Shown here: positions 13,301 through 25,429 of the stretch, in pieces
Layout of the letters: each line of letters begins with the position of its first letter
How positions within the stretch are numbered: position 1 is the first letter of the stretch
NCBI GenBank assembly: GCA_039619475.1
Contig: CM077116.1
Span: 459,605,576-459,669,575, forward strand
From: Icerya purchasi
Lineage: Eukaryota > Arthropoda > Insecta > Hemiptera > Monophlebidae
DNA: 64,000 nt
Direction: 5' to 3'
Notes under the pieces: model-generated
Database searches by the model: none
The model's input: the letters and a program-made list of their open reading frames with translations, nothing else
Told to the model about the DNA's origin: nothing
Translations under genes and position numbers: made by a program

Positions 13301-16300
13301 GTATTTAATTTTTTTAGTTGCTTACGGTATTAAACTTTTCTAAATGTACATATTTTTGTGAAATATATTATTCTTTTTTTTTTTTTTTTTTTGACAGGAG
13401 ATGATACTGCGCCGCTCTTACAGAAAACGATACGAAATATTAAAGAGTATGCAGAGTTATTTGAATTGGAGGAACCTATGAAGGTATTCATTTTTAAATG
13501 TTTTAATTTAGTTTATAAATAATAAATGTATAACTTAATTATGATAGTGTTTAATTTTACTGATACATAACTTTCTTTTATTTTGAAACGAAATGTTTGA
13601 TATTATTGACTTAACATTTGAAGTGTTTTAATTTTTGAATGTATTTTAGAATCTTGACGTATATGTTATAAACGGCAAGCAATATGTTACCAAAGCGGAG
13701 TTATTGAACGCTCCTGGACGGTTACTTCTGAATATTTTTTCCGATACCTTTTGTGATAAAATAAAGAGCAGCTTGATAACTGTATGTAAATTTTTGAACG
13801 GAAAGTGCGACTATGCATGCACCAGTTATTCATTACTCGAAACAAAAAATATGCAATTATTAAAACATATACGAAATCATGTTCAAGAATTAGATGAAAG
13901 TAAGTAATGAAATTATTATCCTTCTGTTATTTAAATTTTTCTTGCAGTTATGTATTTGAATGTATTTTTAGATAAATAATTCAGTGGAAAAAAACTGCAT
14001 TTATTTGATACATTAAATTTATCGTATTTTCTGCAGACATTTACGTAACGCATTACTTCAGTCATAGCTTAAATTAAATTTTGAATTTTAATCTGAAATT
14101 TAATATACCTGTTAAAATCTGCTGGCATTTTTTCTTAATCGCCACATTTTTATTCCAACACTAACAGTTGGATTATATACAATCTGTTGATCTCGTTATC
14201 CAGTCGCGTACGTTTGTTCCGTGATTTTTCTTCTAGCCGTTCTATTATTTATTCTGTAAGAATCTTTAGATTTTGTCCCATGTTACCTTGGATGATTAAT
14301 TTTACTAGTTTTTTCTTGTTGGTCCCCTTAGGCGTACATTTAAATTTAACTGTTATATTAGTTTTCTTTTAAGATGTATTAAGTAACATTTAAATAAAAA
14401 TCATTAATTTAAATAGAAATAAATAATAACAAATCGTTGATTTTATCACTGTGTGTCCGAAATTAATGAGCTTATTTTAGAAATAATTATGTGTGTTAAG
14501 ATTGAACTATCCATGTTTTTGTATTGTACTCGTGCATATAATAAATCGCTTATTAATGTTTTTCTCTGCTATCAGAAATTCAGAAATGTGTAATGAATTA
14601 GCTATTGATGAGTTAAGAAGTGTTAGTCACAGAAAAGAATTGTTTTTAATATTTCTTACTATTAAATTCCAGCAAAACTGGTAGTTCTTTCAGTTTAGGA
14701 AATATTGAGCGCTACTGAGTGAACGTTTTGAAAACTCAATATTTGTGAATAATTGGATTATTCCTTTATTTATCATATAATCCGAGAAGTCAAAGTTTCA
14801 TCATTATCATTATTATTTCCTTAACCATTCGGTTGGTGGGCAACCTATTCGTACATTTTTCAGCTGTACAGATATCGGTTGTTTACTGGGCAATTATTAT
14901 ATGTAACACTGATGTACCCACGCAAGACTACATTCGGAACTGATTGGAAATGTTTGATTATCGATATAAAAGTACAGTCTCGTGTGTGTCTGCTGTGTAC
15001 TGACCTACAGCGCATATGATGTTGTACGCGGTTGTTTGACATTGCCTTCTACGTGAAATAGCGAGTATCTTTAATTTTATTTTTCATAATAACTTCTGTC
15101 GTCGTCCAGGATCGAACCCAAGACTTCCGTAACGGAAGCCAAGCGCTCTACCAATTAGGTTATCGCGAAGACTTTGTTTTATAATTTATGCATTGTATTT
15201 TTAATTCATATAATCATATTTTTCACTTACTGAACTGTATTACATAATTTAAGGAAAATGTTTGTACTTTGCGTGATAAAACTGTTCCATTTAAATTTCT
15301 ACCATTATTATATAAAGTGTTTTTTTTCCCCCTACAGGTATACTTGTAAAGTTGCCAACTAAACTACCGAATGTTAATGTATCTCCAATTCTGAATTTAA
15401 CGCAGCCACAAAAGTTACATAAGTATAAACGGAATCACGTAGAAATAGACCATTCGTATTATTTACAAACCAAAAGTATCGATCATTCACCGGAATTTGA
15501 ATCAGACCCAGATAAATTGGATAATAAACGGCGTAAAATGTTTGCCAGTGAAAGCATGGCAAATAAAATATTGTTTTCATTGTTGGCAGACGATTCCTCA
15601 TGTTCTCAGATAAGTGTAAGTATTATTATGGTTTCAGATTTGTTAAAAATTTTAATAGGAGTCAAATTTCGATGATTATTTATAAGCTAAAATCAAAAAG
15701 TTGACCATATCTTAGATAACCCACTGGAAGTACAGAGACATAAACGTAAAAATATACTGGATCTTCTACAATAAACGACCTAAGTTACGATAAATAAAAT
15801 CACAGTTATAAAGTTTGAATGACCTCATCGGTGGGATGTTATTTTTGTAAATAGTTGATGTGATACAATCTATGGGTAGCCTAAATTGGCCAGGAATAGA
15901 AAAAAAAGTGTGTACATATTAAATAAAACTATTGACTTAGATTACGTTGTTAGCAGTAAAATAATTTTTACGCAAATATAATTATATTCTTAAATAAGAA
16001 TTGAATTTTATTTTAATCGCTCCGGTACATGTTTGCATCTCGTGTTTCTTCGTATTCACAATGTTTTTAAAAACAATTTTATTTTTAGATTTGCAAAAAC
16101 TAATATTTTTTTTTTCAAAATGAATGTCTTTTTTTGTTTTGCGTATGCGTGAGTTTCAGGTATGTATTGTTTGATTTTAATCTGTTTATATTTTATATTG
16201 TATATTGATTTGTATGTCTGTTGCAGGATGCCTTTTATAATTCTCATTATTCTGGCGATATGGATATAATAACAACACCTTCAGTTGGTGCATTGGTAGA

Positions 16301-19300
16301 AGTTCTAGAAGACGAACATCAATTTAGTGAGTAAAAATATGGCATATTTCTTATTATAAATAATACGATGTATAGATAGCATATGCTTTGTGGAAATTAA
16401 AGTTATTATTCGAATAAGAAATTTATGGGGAAAAGTTGCGGTAATTTAGTTTTTAAACTAATCATAGGTTATATGTATAAATAGGTTTGTTCAAAGTAAT
16501 TTTTGTCAGATTTTTAAAAATAGAATGTAACGACTTTTTATATATTTTACTGTTTATGTTTTCACGGAGAGTGAAAGTTAAAAAAAATTAGTTAAAATAA
16601 CACTATAAATTCTTCCATTAAAGAGACGGTAGAACTGCCAGTTTTAATTATAGCGTCCTGTATAAATCTTGAAATTTGTAACTTTTGGTCTATTTTTATT
16701 AATTTAAAAAAATAATTTTTAGTAAGTAATTGTTGAAATTTGTGTCGTGTTATATTTTTATGGTAGTTGAACAAAACAGGCTGGTGCATAATTTATATAT
16801 CGTGTTAATTTTTCAGCGGAAAACGACTTATTATACAGGCATTTTTCAACACAAGTGTAGAACAGTGTACTTATTTTAATGAACTTCATTTCGTATAAAA
16901 CACTGTTACCAAGAGCGTAGAAATGTTAGACCAAGCATCCTTAACAACGACGTATGAAAGAAGATCTTATTTTTGAAAGCACGTTGTGAGATCATATATA
17001 TGCGCATATTTTATTTTAGTTTATTATTACTGTTGTGCGACTGTATTACTTATTCAACATATCGATGTTATTTTATTTATATTTTAAATTAATTTGTCAA
17101 ATTTTATTTACAATATTTTAAATATCAATCTAGGTGCAGCATCGATATATAATCAAAAAAGAAACAACTCCAAGTAAGTATTTATTTATTTGCTCATTAA
17201 TTGTTTACAATTTTATTTAAATTTTTCGTGTGTTGATATTAGGTAAACCTAAAATTTGATAATTTAGAAAATAAATAAAAATAAAATACTTCTTATTTAT
17301 CTTATTTCTAATATCATCAGGTAGACAGATAATCTTGAAAGGACAGATATAAAAGGCATGCAAAATTCTAACTTCAATTGTACTTCATAAATTACACCGG
17401 TCCAATAAACTATTAATCGTTTTCTTCCAAGAATCGATTTCTGCCTCTTCAAATTTCTTTCTATATTTTGAAAATAATAAGCATATATTCATCCGTATTT
17501 TGTATTTTATTATCTCGTTCTTTCAACCATTTAAATGATATTGCATATTTTTTCGCATTCTGCTTATGATGGATAATTTTTTCAGTTCAATTTGCACTGT
17601 AATGTTCTATAATAATAAAAGAGCTTTTTATGATATTTATTTTATTATTTACTATCATGATAAGTTGTTAGTTACGATTCTACGTGTTATCTTTGTGAAT
17701 TTCATTTTAAAGTATCCTTTGTGAATATTATGCATTTTATGTCCTATTTATTTGTTCGCTTTTCACCGGAACATTGCTAAAATATTCTAAAATAAAACAG
17801 ATTTCTTGCGTCCAGGAAAACCTTAGTTAATTTTTTTGTTTTTACTTCTCTTTGGGGTCGTATCAGTGGGATTGTTTGATTTTTCTGATAAGCAATGTGT
17901 ATATTGCAATATTTCAAAAATAATTTACCGATGATGTAAGTAAGGATTTTGTAATGGGTAATTATTTTGAAATAAAAAATTTTTAGTTCTACGAAAACTT
18001 TACATTTTAGACGTGGTTTTTATTGCGAATTATCAAAACATTAACGGAAAACTACAAATAATATTTTATTCATTATTTAAGTAACAAGAAAAGGAAAATT
18101 TGTATAAGCGGTAAAGATTAAAGGGAAACAACTGCTAAAAGCAAGTGTAGGTTAAATTATCATACTGATTCGTGAGTTGTTTTTAAAAAGATTAGCATGC
18201 AAAGTGCTGCAAGTGAAATTACAAGATTAATCGTACATCAATATAAACAACGGAAAATCTACTTTAAGTGTGTAAATAAAATTAATTTCCACCCAATGAT
18301 GGAAGATTATGATGTATTAACGAGAAAGCGGTATAGAATATAATGTGAAAAGTAATTGTTCTTTCACATAATACTATTCTGTTTGGGTAAAGAATATGGT
18401 AATATTTGAAAATCAGTTTAGAGATAACCGACCTGAAAACTCATAAGGAATACTAGAATTAAACACATCTTCGACAGAAGTTCAAAAGGATTAAAAAAAA
18501 AAATATGTATGTATTAACTGTATATAATAAAAAAAAGAAAAATTTTCTACTTTTAAATAAGTAGCTATATTGTTCTTTAGGGATAACTCCGGACACAATT
18601 ATATCCTTGGAAATATATCTGTATTCGGACACAGTTGGATATATCTCCGGCAATTTAATTTAATATATCTCAACTCCAAAAGACCATCACACAACAAATA
18701 AACATTGTTATTCCGGATGTAATCGGATTTATTTTTAACAAATTTGCCAAGGACGTTCTGTTGCCTTATGCTTGGAGAGTACCGTGCACAGTTGGAACTA
18801 AATGCGTGACCTAAGATTGCGGTTATGCACGAAGTATAAGTTAAGTGCGCCGGAGTTGGAATTAATAAGCGGGGATATTTATTCGCAGACAGAAAGGACA
18901 GATATATATGTATATATATATATATCCAACATATATCCATTCCTCTAACAGAGTTGATTTTCCTATCTCTATTGTCCTTGTCAAATTTTATAAAATAAAC
19001 ACTTCGGTGCATTTATAAAACAATTGATTTTACGGAAATTATGATTAACGTAATTAATGTTTGAAATACTTTTTTCTCGTTACCTGCTATACTAGAGTTG
19101 CGAAAATTATTTTTGTTTATTAACAATTCAGTAGCGATTAAACCTGATCGAAGAGAAGGAAATTTTTTATTTGCTTCGAAAGTGGAAAAGAATATGGTAA
19201 AGTACTATAAATACTGAAATTAAAGTAAATGATGTTTTAATTAATTTTACATAAATACTTTGTCTTTTGTTAATTTATTTATTTATTTATTTTTTTTTTT

Positions 19301-19519
19301 TGCAGAACGTATAAAAAGAGCAAGGAAGTGAATATTAAACAGTTTTCACCGGCGGATCTTGATCGTGAAGTAAAGATGATAGCTAATTTTTTCGACAAAT
19401 ATATGAGTAATTTAAACAGTGAAACAAACTGCGATGCGCTTCGTGATAATAAGGAAGATTTAAAGGCAAATATTACGGTGCATAATGTGTGGAATACCAT
19501 TATGTTTAACTGTATTTGA
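13264..19519 (+). CDS. Gene A: unrecognised Cys/His-module protein (7 exons, 334 aa)
   Basis: The spliced CDS is 13264-13300, 13398-13483, 13650-13899, 15338-15615, 16227-16326, 17134-17173 and 19306-19519 (1005 nt). Every junction is GT-AG and every phase fits. An in-frame TAA at 13228-13230 precedes the ATG. I do not recognise the family. Residues 1-41 are acidic. Residues 42-124 (exon 3) hold an ordered pattern C87-x6-C94-x3-C98-x15-H114-x3-H118 ending LLKHIRNHVQEL, which looks like a zinc-binding module. Residues 125-264 are polar and basic, probably disordered. The C-terminus has two motifs shared with gene B: FFDKYM (292-297) and VWNTI (325-329). No signal peptide or membrane segment is seen. 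A nuclear or nucleic-acid role is a guess from the basic, Cys/His-rich make-up. AATAAA follows the stop at 19530-19535. Confidence 0.78.
13398..13483 (+). CDS. Gene A exon 2
   Basis: T-rich tract then TTGACAG acceptor; donor ATGAAG|GTATTC. 86 nt, phase 1 in and phase 0 out, exactly like gene B exon 2. Encodes IRNIKEYAELFELEEPMK. Confidence 0.78.
13650..13899 (+). CDS. Gene A exon 3 (Cys/His module)
   Basis: Acceptor GTATTTTAG, donor GATGAAA|GTAAGT. 250 nt, the same length and phase as gene B exon 3; 34 of 83 residues are identical without a gap. Carries all five conserved Cys/His positions. Confidence 0.82.
14799..15172 (-). mobile_element. tRNA-headed SINE (family 1), in gene A intron 3
   Basis: On the minus strand a tRNA-like head (A-box TAATTGGTAGAGCGC, B-box GGTTCGATCC, anticodon arm around CTTCCGTTACGGAAG) starts at 15172. 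It is followed by a roughly 280-bp body and a simple tail of AATAATGATAATGATG at the left end. This is the standard order of a Pol III SINE. The head resembles a tRNA but lacks a closed acceptor stem. Confidence 0.7.
15338..15615 (+). CDS. Gene A exon 4
   Basis: Acceptor CCCCCTACAG, donor ATAAGT|GTAAGT. Starts SILVKLPTKLP, matching DTIVQLPTGPL of gene B exon 4, then diverges into a polar, Lys-rich stretch (DNKRRKMFASESMANK). It is 278 nt against 101 nt in gene B. Confidence 0.72.
16227..16326 (+). CDS. Gene A exon 5
   Basis: Acceptor CTGTTGCAG, donor TTTA|GTGAGT; phase 0 in, phase 1 out. Encodes DAFYNSHYSGDMDIITT and an acidic tail. Confidence 0.7.
17134..17173 (+). CDS. Gene A exon 6 (40-nt micro-exon)
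   Basis: Acceptor CAATCTAG, donor CCAA|GTAAGT. It encodes only SAASIYNQKRNNSK. It is supported because it converts phase 1 of exon 5 to phase 2 needed by exon 7. Confidence 0.58.
19306..19519 (+). CDS. Gene A exon 7 (terminal)
   Basis: Long T-rich tract then TTGCAG acceptor. Encodes the C-terminal domain with FFDKYM and VHNVWNTIMF, then TGA at 19517-19519. Confidence 0.75.
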
Positions 19520-22500
19520 CTAGGGTGCCAATAAATCTGTTCGAAGGGCATTTATAAACTGTGACTGAATAACATACGTAATGATTAAACTGCAACCTTT
19601 TTAACGTTTAATTTGTGGTAGTTTCTAACTGGCTCTTGAGCAGATCGATTATTATTAATATTTTATTTTATGCATAATTCGCTGCATCGTGATTTATATA
19701 AATACTTTCTTCAGGTCTAGCGCTGCACAATTTTACAATTGCAATATTAAAATCTACACTTTTACATTAAACTGTGCTACCTTCATATTTTGCTTTGGAG
19801 TTAGTTCTATTCTGTCATATTGTGCAGTTCTGTTTTGCATCGAATGGTTTACATTTTTTTCTAATCTTATCATTGTGTCATTTTTATTGTTACGTAATAG
19901 TGAATCAAATTAGTTTTTACATATGTTATCATTCAGTTTAAAATCCGCTCAATTTTTTTTTTCTTTCGATTTAATATTCGTAAGTACAAAAAGATTACCA
20001 TCATTTTTTTTTTTTTTTTTTGACGCAAGCGAGAAGAGCGTAATTAGAACCTTTAACAACTAACTTTTGAAAACTTGTTACATGTATTCGTCGGAAAAAT
20101 GGATTCCAAAAAAGTTACTGCTTTAGTATTTTAAGAATAATGTCATAAAAAAAAATCATTTATATTTTTTTCGCTTTTTTGCCGCTTGATTAACTTACTT
20201 TGTTTCCTTAAATATTTTTGTTATAGTTTATTAAATCTTACATTAACTGTAATGGCAACAGGATTCCTATCTCTACATTTATTAGATCGAATTTTTATGT
20301 TTGCTACGTATTACAGTACAAACTTAATGATTTTTCCACTTGTTTTAAGAATCAATTTAGTAAGAATAATTATTTTTAATTTACATTTCGTTTGATATAA
20401 ATTAAATATTATAGTTTTAAATAAAAACGGCTTAATTTATTTTCAATGAGTCTGAAAAAAAGTTAATGTTGCATATATGGGGTGTTATAGTGAGAACGGT
20501 CAGTTAAACTTTGTGCTAATTTTTTCTTCTTTATAATACAATCGAATGACTGCGTTGCATTCTAATTAGCCGACTTTCGATCGAATGAGTATAGAATACT
20601 GTTCTCCTGTCATTTTCTTTAGAGTATCAGTAAAAAGGAATTATAAGAGTGATGAAAAAATCGAATTATTTTTTTGTTAATTTTATTTTTAAGGGGAAAA
20701 TATAAATTACGATGGAAGTTTAAACTGAAGTAATTTCGCCCGTAGTTTGTCGAAGTTCTAAATATTAATGGTCTTTTCGCCTACTGGACTATCATTAATC
20801 GCAAATTTTTATAAAAAATTTGGATTATATCATTTATAATTGTTTTTATTGATTGTCTAATATCAGCTTTTTTATTTATTTGGCGGCAAAAATGAAGCTC
20901 CAAGAGTGTTTAGCTAATCAGTGGTTATTTCTGTTTTTTTAAATTTATAATTTTTATATAAAAAAAAGTATCCGATATGCAGTTTTATTTTTGCATCCAA
21001 GTTGATTTTTTTCCTAAAATTAAAATGTTTTGTTTAATACTATAAATCAATATAAATATTAATATTAATCGATTTAATCAGTTAAATAATCAAAAAAAAA
21101 AAAAAATCATGAAAGTGATTAAATTAATAATTATTTTGATTAAAGCGCTAGCCGCTTTCACTGCCCTTTTCGTTTAGTATGGTTTAAAATATATTAAATG
21201 TTATGTTAATATGTGTATATGGGATATATGTAATATGTACAGGAAAGTTTTGTATATTATAAGTATTAAAATTGTTAATCGTAGTGTAAATTGTAGAAAT
21301 CGTATAATTTTGAGAACTGTCGGTTTACATTAAATTCGAAACTTGAACTAAGTAAAGTACTAAATTTGAAAAATTTTGTGGAACATTTTAATTATACACT
21401 TTTGTCAAAAGTTGTTTTATTTTCTCATACTGAACTCCGGGGAGTTAGATAACTGGAAGATATCTAAAGATGATAATTAAAGCGGGATAATTGTTTATCG
21501 TTTGGTCTCGTTAACTTGACGGGCAGCGGAAAAATGAAATATTGCGTTTACCAGTAAATTAACTGGAACACTTGTTCTTTTTTTTTTTCTATCTAAAGTT
21601 TAATTCAGATCATTTTTTTTTTTTTGAAACATTTGTTCAAAATTTAATCCGAAATAAAGAAAGATTTTAATCCAGTATTCTCATGATTGCAATTAGCGTA
21701 AAATTATTTGTTCGTTTAACAAATGTTATGTTTCGCTTAGGCAAAAATGTTAGGTAACATACTTGTATTAAAAATAAAGCCAAATAACTCCATTGAAATA
21801 TTATACTTTTTACATTATAATTAGGAGTGTTATTCATGTGAAGTTGAACAATGAAGTTATTTAACTTTTAACCGGAATTAAAGGTTATTTAGAAACAATA
21901 AGAAATTTACTGCAGTTGATTTTAATGAAATGTTGTTCTTTTATGGTGATTGTATGTATTATCAATTTTTCCCAACCATATCAGAAGCTATTTCAGCGAA
22001 TGAAGAATGGCTTTCTCAAGGTGAAATTCATAAAAAGTTTTGTGTTCTCTTTTGTGACACAAAGGTGGTTAATGGTGTTAGCATTATTAACTATTAAAAA
22101 AGTGAAAAAATTCATGTATTTTTTAGAATCATACTATTTTTCGTTTTCTAAGTGTTGCATAATATTTACAATATATTTGGTGAATCGCTGATAACAAAGA
22201 TGCGATATAAAAGCAATATCTTTATGTATCTGTATTGTTTGTTATTGTTTAACACGATTGTAATTTTCATGAATTAATTTTACAGCGTTTCTTGTGTCTT
22301 TTACCTCGATTAGGTAAAGAAGCACTTAGTCATGAGCACCAAAAAAAAAAAACAGGAATATTCCCAAAATCCTTATTGTAGCACATATAAAAGTACAGGA
22401 GACTGTGATATTCGATGTGGTGCATTTTTTTTCTCTAAAGAAGAATTATGGAAACTTTATAAGCTGTAAAGGATAGGTTACTGCTCAAATACCTTCCATA

Positions 22501-24640
22501 GAAAGTTTTTACTACCCCCATGTGAGGTCTGCAGACAACTGACGTTCTAATAATTAATAATCTACCTCAAAAATTTTGTTAACTATTTGCATACGCACAT
22601 GTTATATTATTAATGTAACATCAACGATTGAGAAAATTAGTGTTTAAATTACGAGATCAAATGTCCGTATAAAATTATGTATTACGTTTTAATGTGAATT
22701 TTTTTTAATATAGCGTAATTTAATAACACATAGACATCGATGTCATATGCGGAGTGTTTTTCTAATGGTTATTGTTTTGTTGAATTAAAAATGCGTAAAA
22801 ATCAAAAACTGGTCAAAACAATGGAAGAAATGTTAAATCGATTGATGGAGTTAAGATTGAAATAGCGAGAAAAGATAATGAGTTAGCAATAAAAAATAAT
22901 ATCGCGGTGGTCGGATATTGGTAAACGAAAATAATTTGGAAAATAATATTTATATTTTCATTAGCGCGTGCGTGGCACAATTGATATTAAACATTTATGC
23001 AAATCGTACTTACACAAATTCGTAAAACTTTTGACTGGTAAAAACGAAAAAAAAGAAGGAAAAAAACTTTACCAGCTTATGGCTTATTCTTGAAACACCA
23101 ATCGAAAAATGAAAAAGTTTCTGATTACACACTTGAAGATAAAATACATATCTTGCCGGTACAGCTGCAATGCAATCATGATTTTAAGAATTGAAAATTA
23201 TATTTGAGACATGCCTAATAGACCGGGTATGGCAACCCAAGTGATTCGCGGGATATTTCGTGTATGGATTGTTATTTTACGAACAAGCATATTTTTTTAG
23301 AGGATTATAGGATATCCGCTTACCTTTATTATCATACATAAATTAACAAAATAGCGATCAGTTAAAGATTTAATAATCGATAAAGTTAATACTGCAAGAA
23401 CTAATCAATTGGGTTCGTTTCTCTTTTTGTTCACTCGGTTTTTAAGCCTACCTCACAGTATTTGTTAATTTATATCGCAAAGCTGATTTTCCGTACGTTC
23501 ACCTATTAAAAACGCGCGTGATCTCAGTTTTATTAAACTTCATTTTTAAAAAACACAATTTTCAAGTACATATATAAATCTGAAAATACTGCAATTCCTG
23601 TCGTGCTTTTGTTAGCATTTAACTAATCTTAACGTTATAACAATTCCTATTGAAATGAGTGATGCTTCTTTTCCGCGATGCCATGCGTAACATTTACGCG
23701 TTGATGATCATTTCTAGCTTAGATCTCATGTTTTGCCGCTTCCTTCAATGGTTCTTCAATCGTTTGTTTCTCAGTCTATTGCCGCATATCATTAGTTTAT
23801 GTTGTTTTCCTTCTCCGCGTCTTCATCTACCTTTGATCTTTCCTCGTATAATTAATTTTAATAGTTAGTATCTTCTTCCTCCAATAACGTCCAAAATATG
23901 TTGATTTTGTTTTTAGTATTCGGTACGCGTATAAAGTACGGAATGCTAATAGGATGGTTCAGGAACGACAAAAGTATCAAATAAAAATCAATAACTCACG
24001 AACGGTTTAATTATAAACTTCAAAATTGGATCATAAATTAAAATTAAAATTTTTTTAAAGACAATCTATAACTTCAAATTAACCGATTATTCTGGATGGC
24101 AAAAAAGTCAAACTCTTTTATAAAATTAAAAAATGATATAGAGTCCCCTTAAAAACAGCACAAAAAAAAAAAGGATATTCGCGTAAGCAATAGCCCGAGT
24201 AAAGAGGGAGCCAGAAACGTATCTCAAATATATGCATACAGAGCCATTTTATAGGAAAACTATAGCCGAAATTACAACTTCATATTTAGACCCTCGGGGC
24301 GCTGAAAGCTCGAAATTTTTTGAAAAAAATATTATTTTTGCCGGACATGTGATACATTGATTGAAAAATCGCTATTTAACAGGAATGAAACAGTACATAT
24401 TTCATTTTCTTAACGAAACTTTTAAAGTTGGTAAAAAATTCAAAAAAGGCGAGAAAAATTACATGTCTCTCTTTCTGCGCGAAAAATAAGATTTCTTTGT
24501 TTTGAATTTAGTATTACGTAAACAGTTATCTTTAACTTTCATACGGAATCTTCAGCGCATGAAACGTAATTTTTGACGGTACTTGATTCAGTTATACCGC
24601 ATATTTTCTTCTTGGTGTCAGCTTTCTTCACATTCTTTAT
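19520..24640. other. Intergenic between genes A and B, left part
   Basis: AT-rich with many homopolymers. Open frames at 21916-22191 and 23659-23868 have no domain or splice evidence. Fragments in the frame overlapping 21916-22090 look protein-like but match nothing I know. Confidence 0.5.
19530..19535 (+). terminator. Candidate poly(A) signal of gene A
   Basis: AATAAA 11 nt after the stop codon. It implies a very short 3' UTR; alternatives lie further on (for example near 20420). Confidence 0.3.
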
Positions 24641-25420
24641 ATTTTTTATTTAGAAAGTTTTCATACTTCTTATGCACAACTGTTCCATACCATTCGAATT
24701 CGAAACATTTTATCATGGTTTTTGTTGCATAATGATAAAATAGCGTATCTTAAAAATTTTCTTTATTATTTAATTTTAATGACCCGCCTGTAAGTAGTTT
24801 TTTTATCTTTTCAAATGTTGCTGTTGTCTAACCGATCTTCTTTTAACTTCAACTTTTAGATCTAAATTTTTTCAAAATCGTTATCATTAATGTTAATATT
24901 GCTTAACTGATGTTACTTATTATCATGAATTTTGTTTTATTTCAATTAATTGTTAGATTGTATTTTTTCCATTTTCATTGATTGTGTTAAGTGTTGTAGG
25001 TTTCTGTAGGAATAGATGTGTGTCTTCTGCATACTGGATGTTATGTATTTTCTATTATCCCTTAAAATCTGTAAGTTCTATAATGTCCTTTAACATATAT
25101 TTCATCTGTGTTAAAAAATAACGATGACAGGATAGAAAATTGTTTAACTTCACATCGAATGCGGGTGCATCTTAAATTTTTACTCTTTAAATGAACTTCG
25201 GTGCGCTGATTCCGGTAAATTTGTATGTACATCTTCAATCGGGAATGTTAACCCCCTCTCGCTACGCGTATTCGCATTGAGCGATGGTGTATTCGACCAA
25301 ATGTTTTTTATATTCCTTTGCTGATCGGCAGCATTTTTGAAAGAAATTTTACTGTTGTTAATGTCTCTCCATCGCTATGTCCCTGTCTAAAACTGAATCC
25401 TGTCGTTTGTTGAAGTCTTT
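24640..25420 (-). mobile_element. Probable LINE reverse-transcriptase relic
   Basis: Reading the minus strand through stops, a piece 'NIQYAEDTHLFLQKP' fits the RT catalytic YADD box (here YAED), followed by spaced residues usual after it. Upstream NKRQDSVLDRDIAM fits a weak finger/palm block. Frames are broken throughout and the limits are uncertain. Confidence 0.4.
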
Positions 25421-25429
25421 TTTATACGT

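Larger units (their letters stand above)
15616..19305. other. Gene A introns 4-6
   Basis: Apart from exons 5 and 6, AT-rich sequence with no recognised element. An open frame on the minus strand at 18599-19012 runs over a TA microsatellite near 18904-18926 and shows no domain. Confidence 0.5.

Noticed and set aside
15107..15172. Possible tRNA gene on the minus strand
   Set aside because: A and B boxes are present, but there is no matching acceptor stem and a SINE body and tail follow; treated as a SINE head.
18599..19012. 137-codon minus-strand frame in gene A intron 6
   Set aside because: Runs through a TA microsatellite and has no domain; gene A exons are on the other strand.
21916..22191. 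91-codon plus-strand frame between genes A and B
   Set aside because: The overlapping frame reads somewhat protein-like, but neither frame matches a family or has splice partners.
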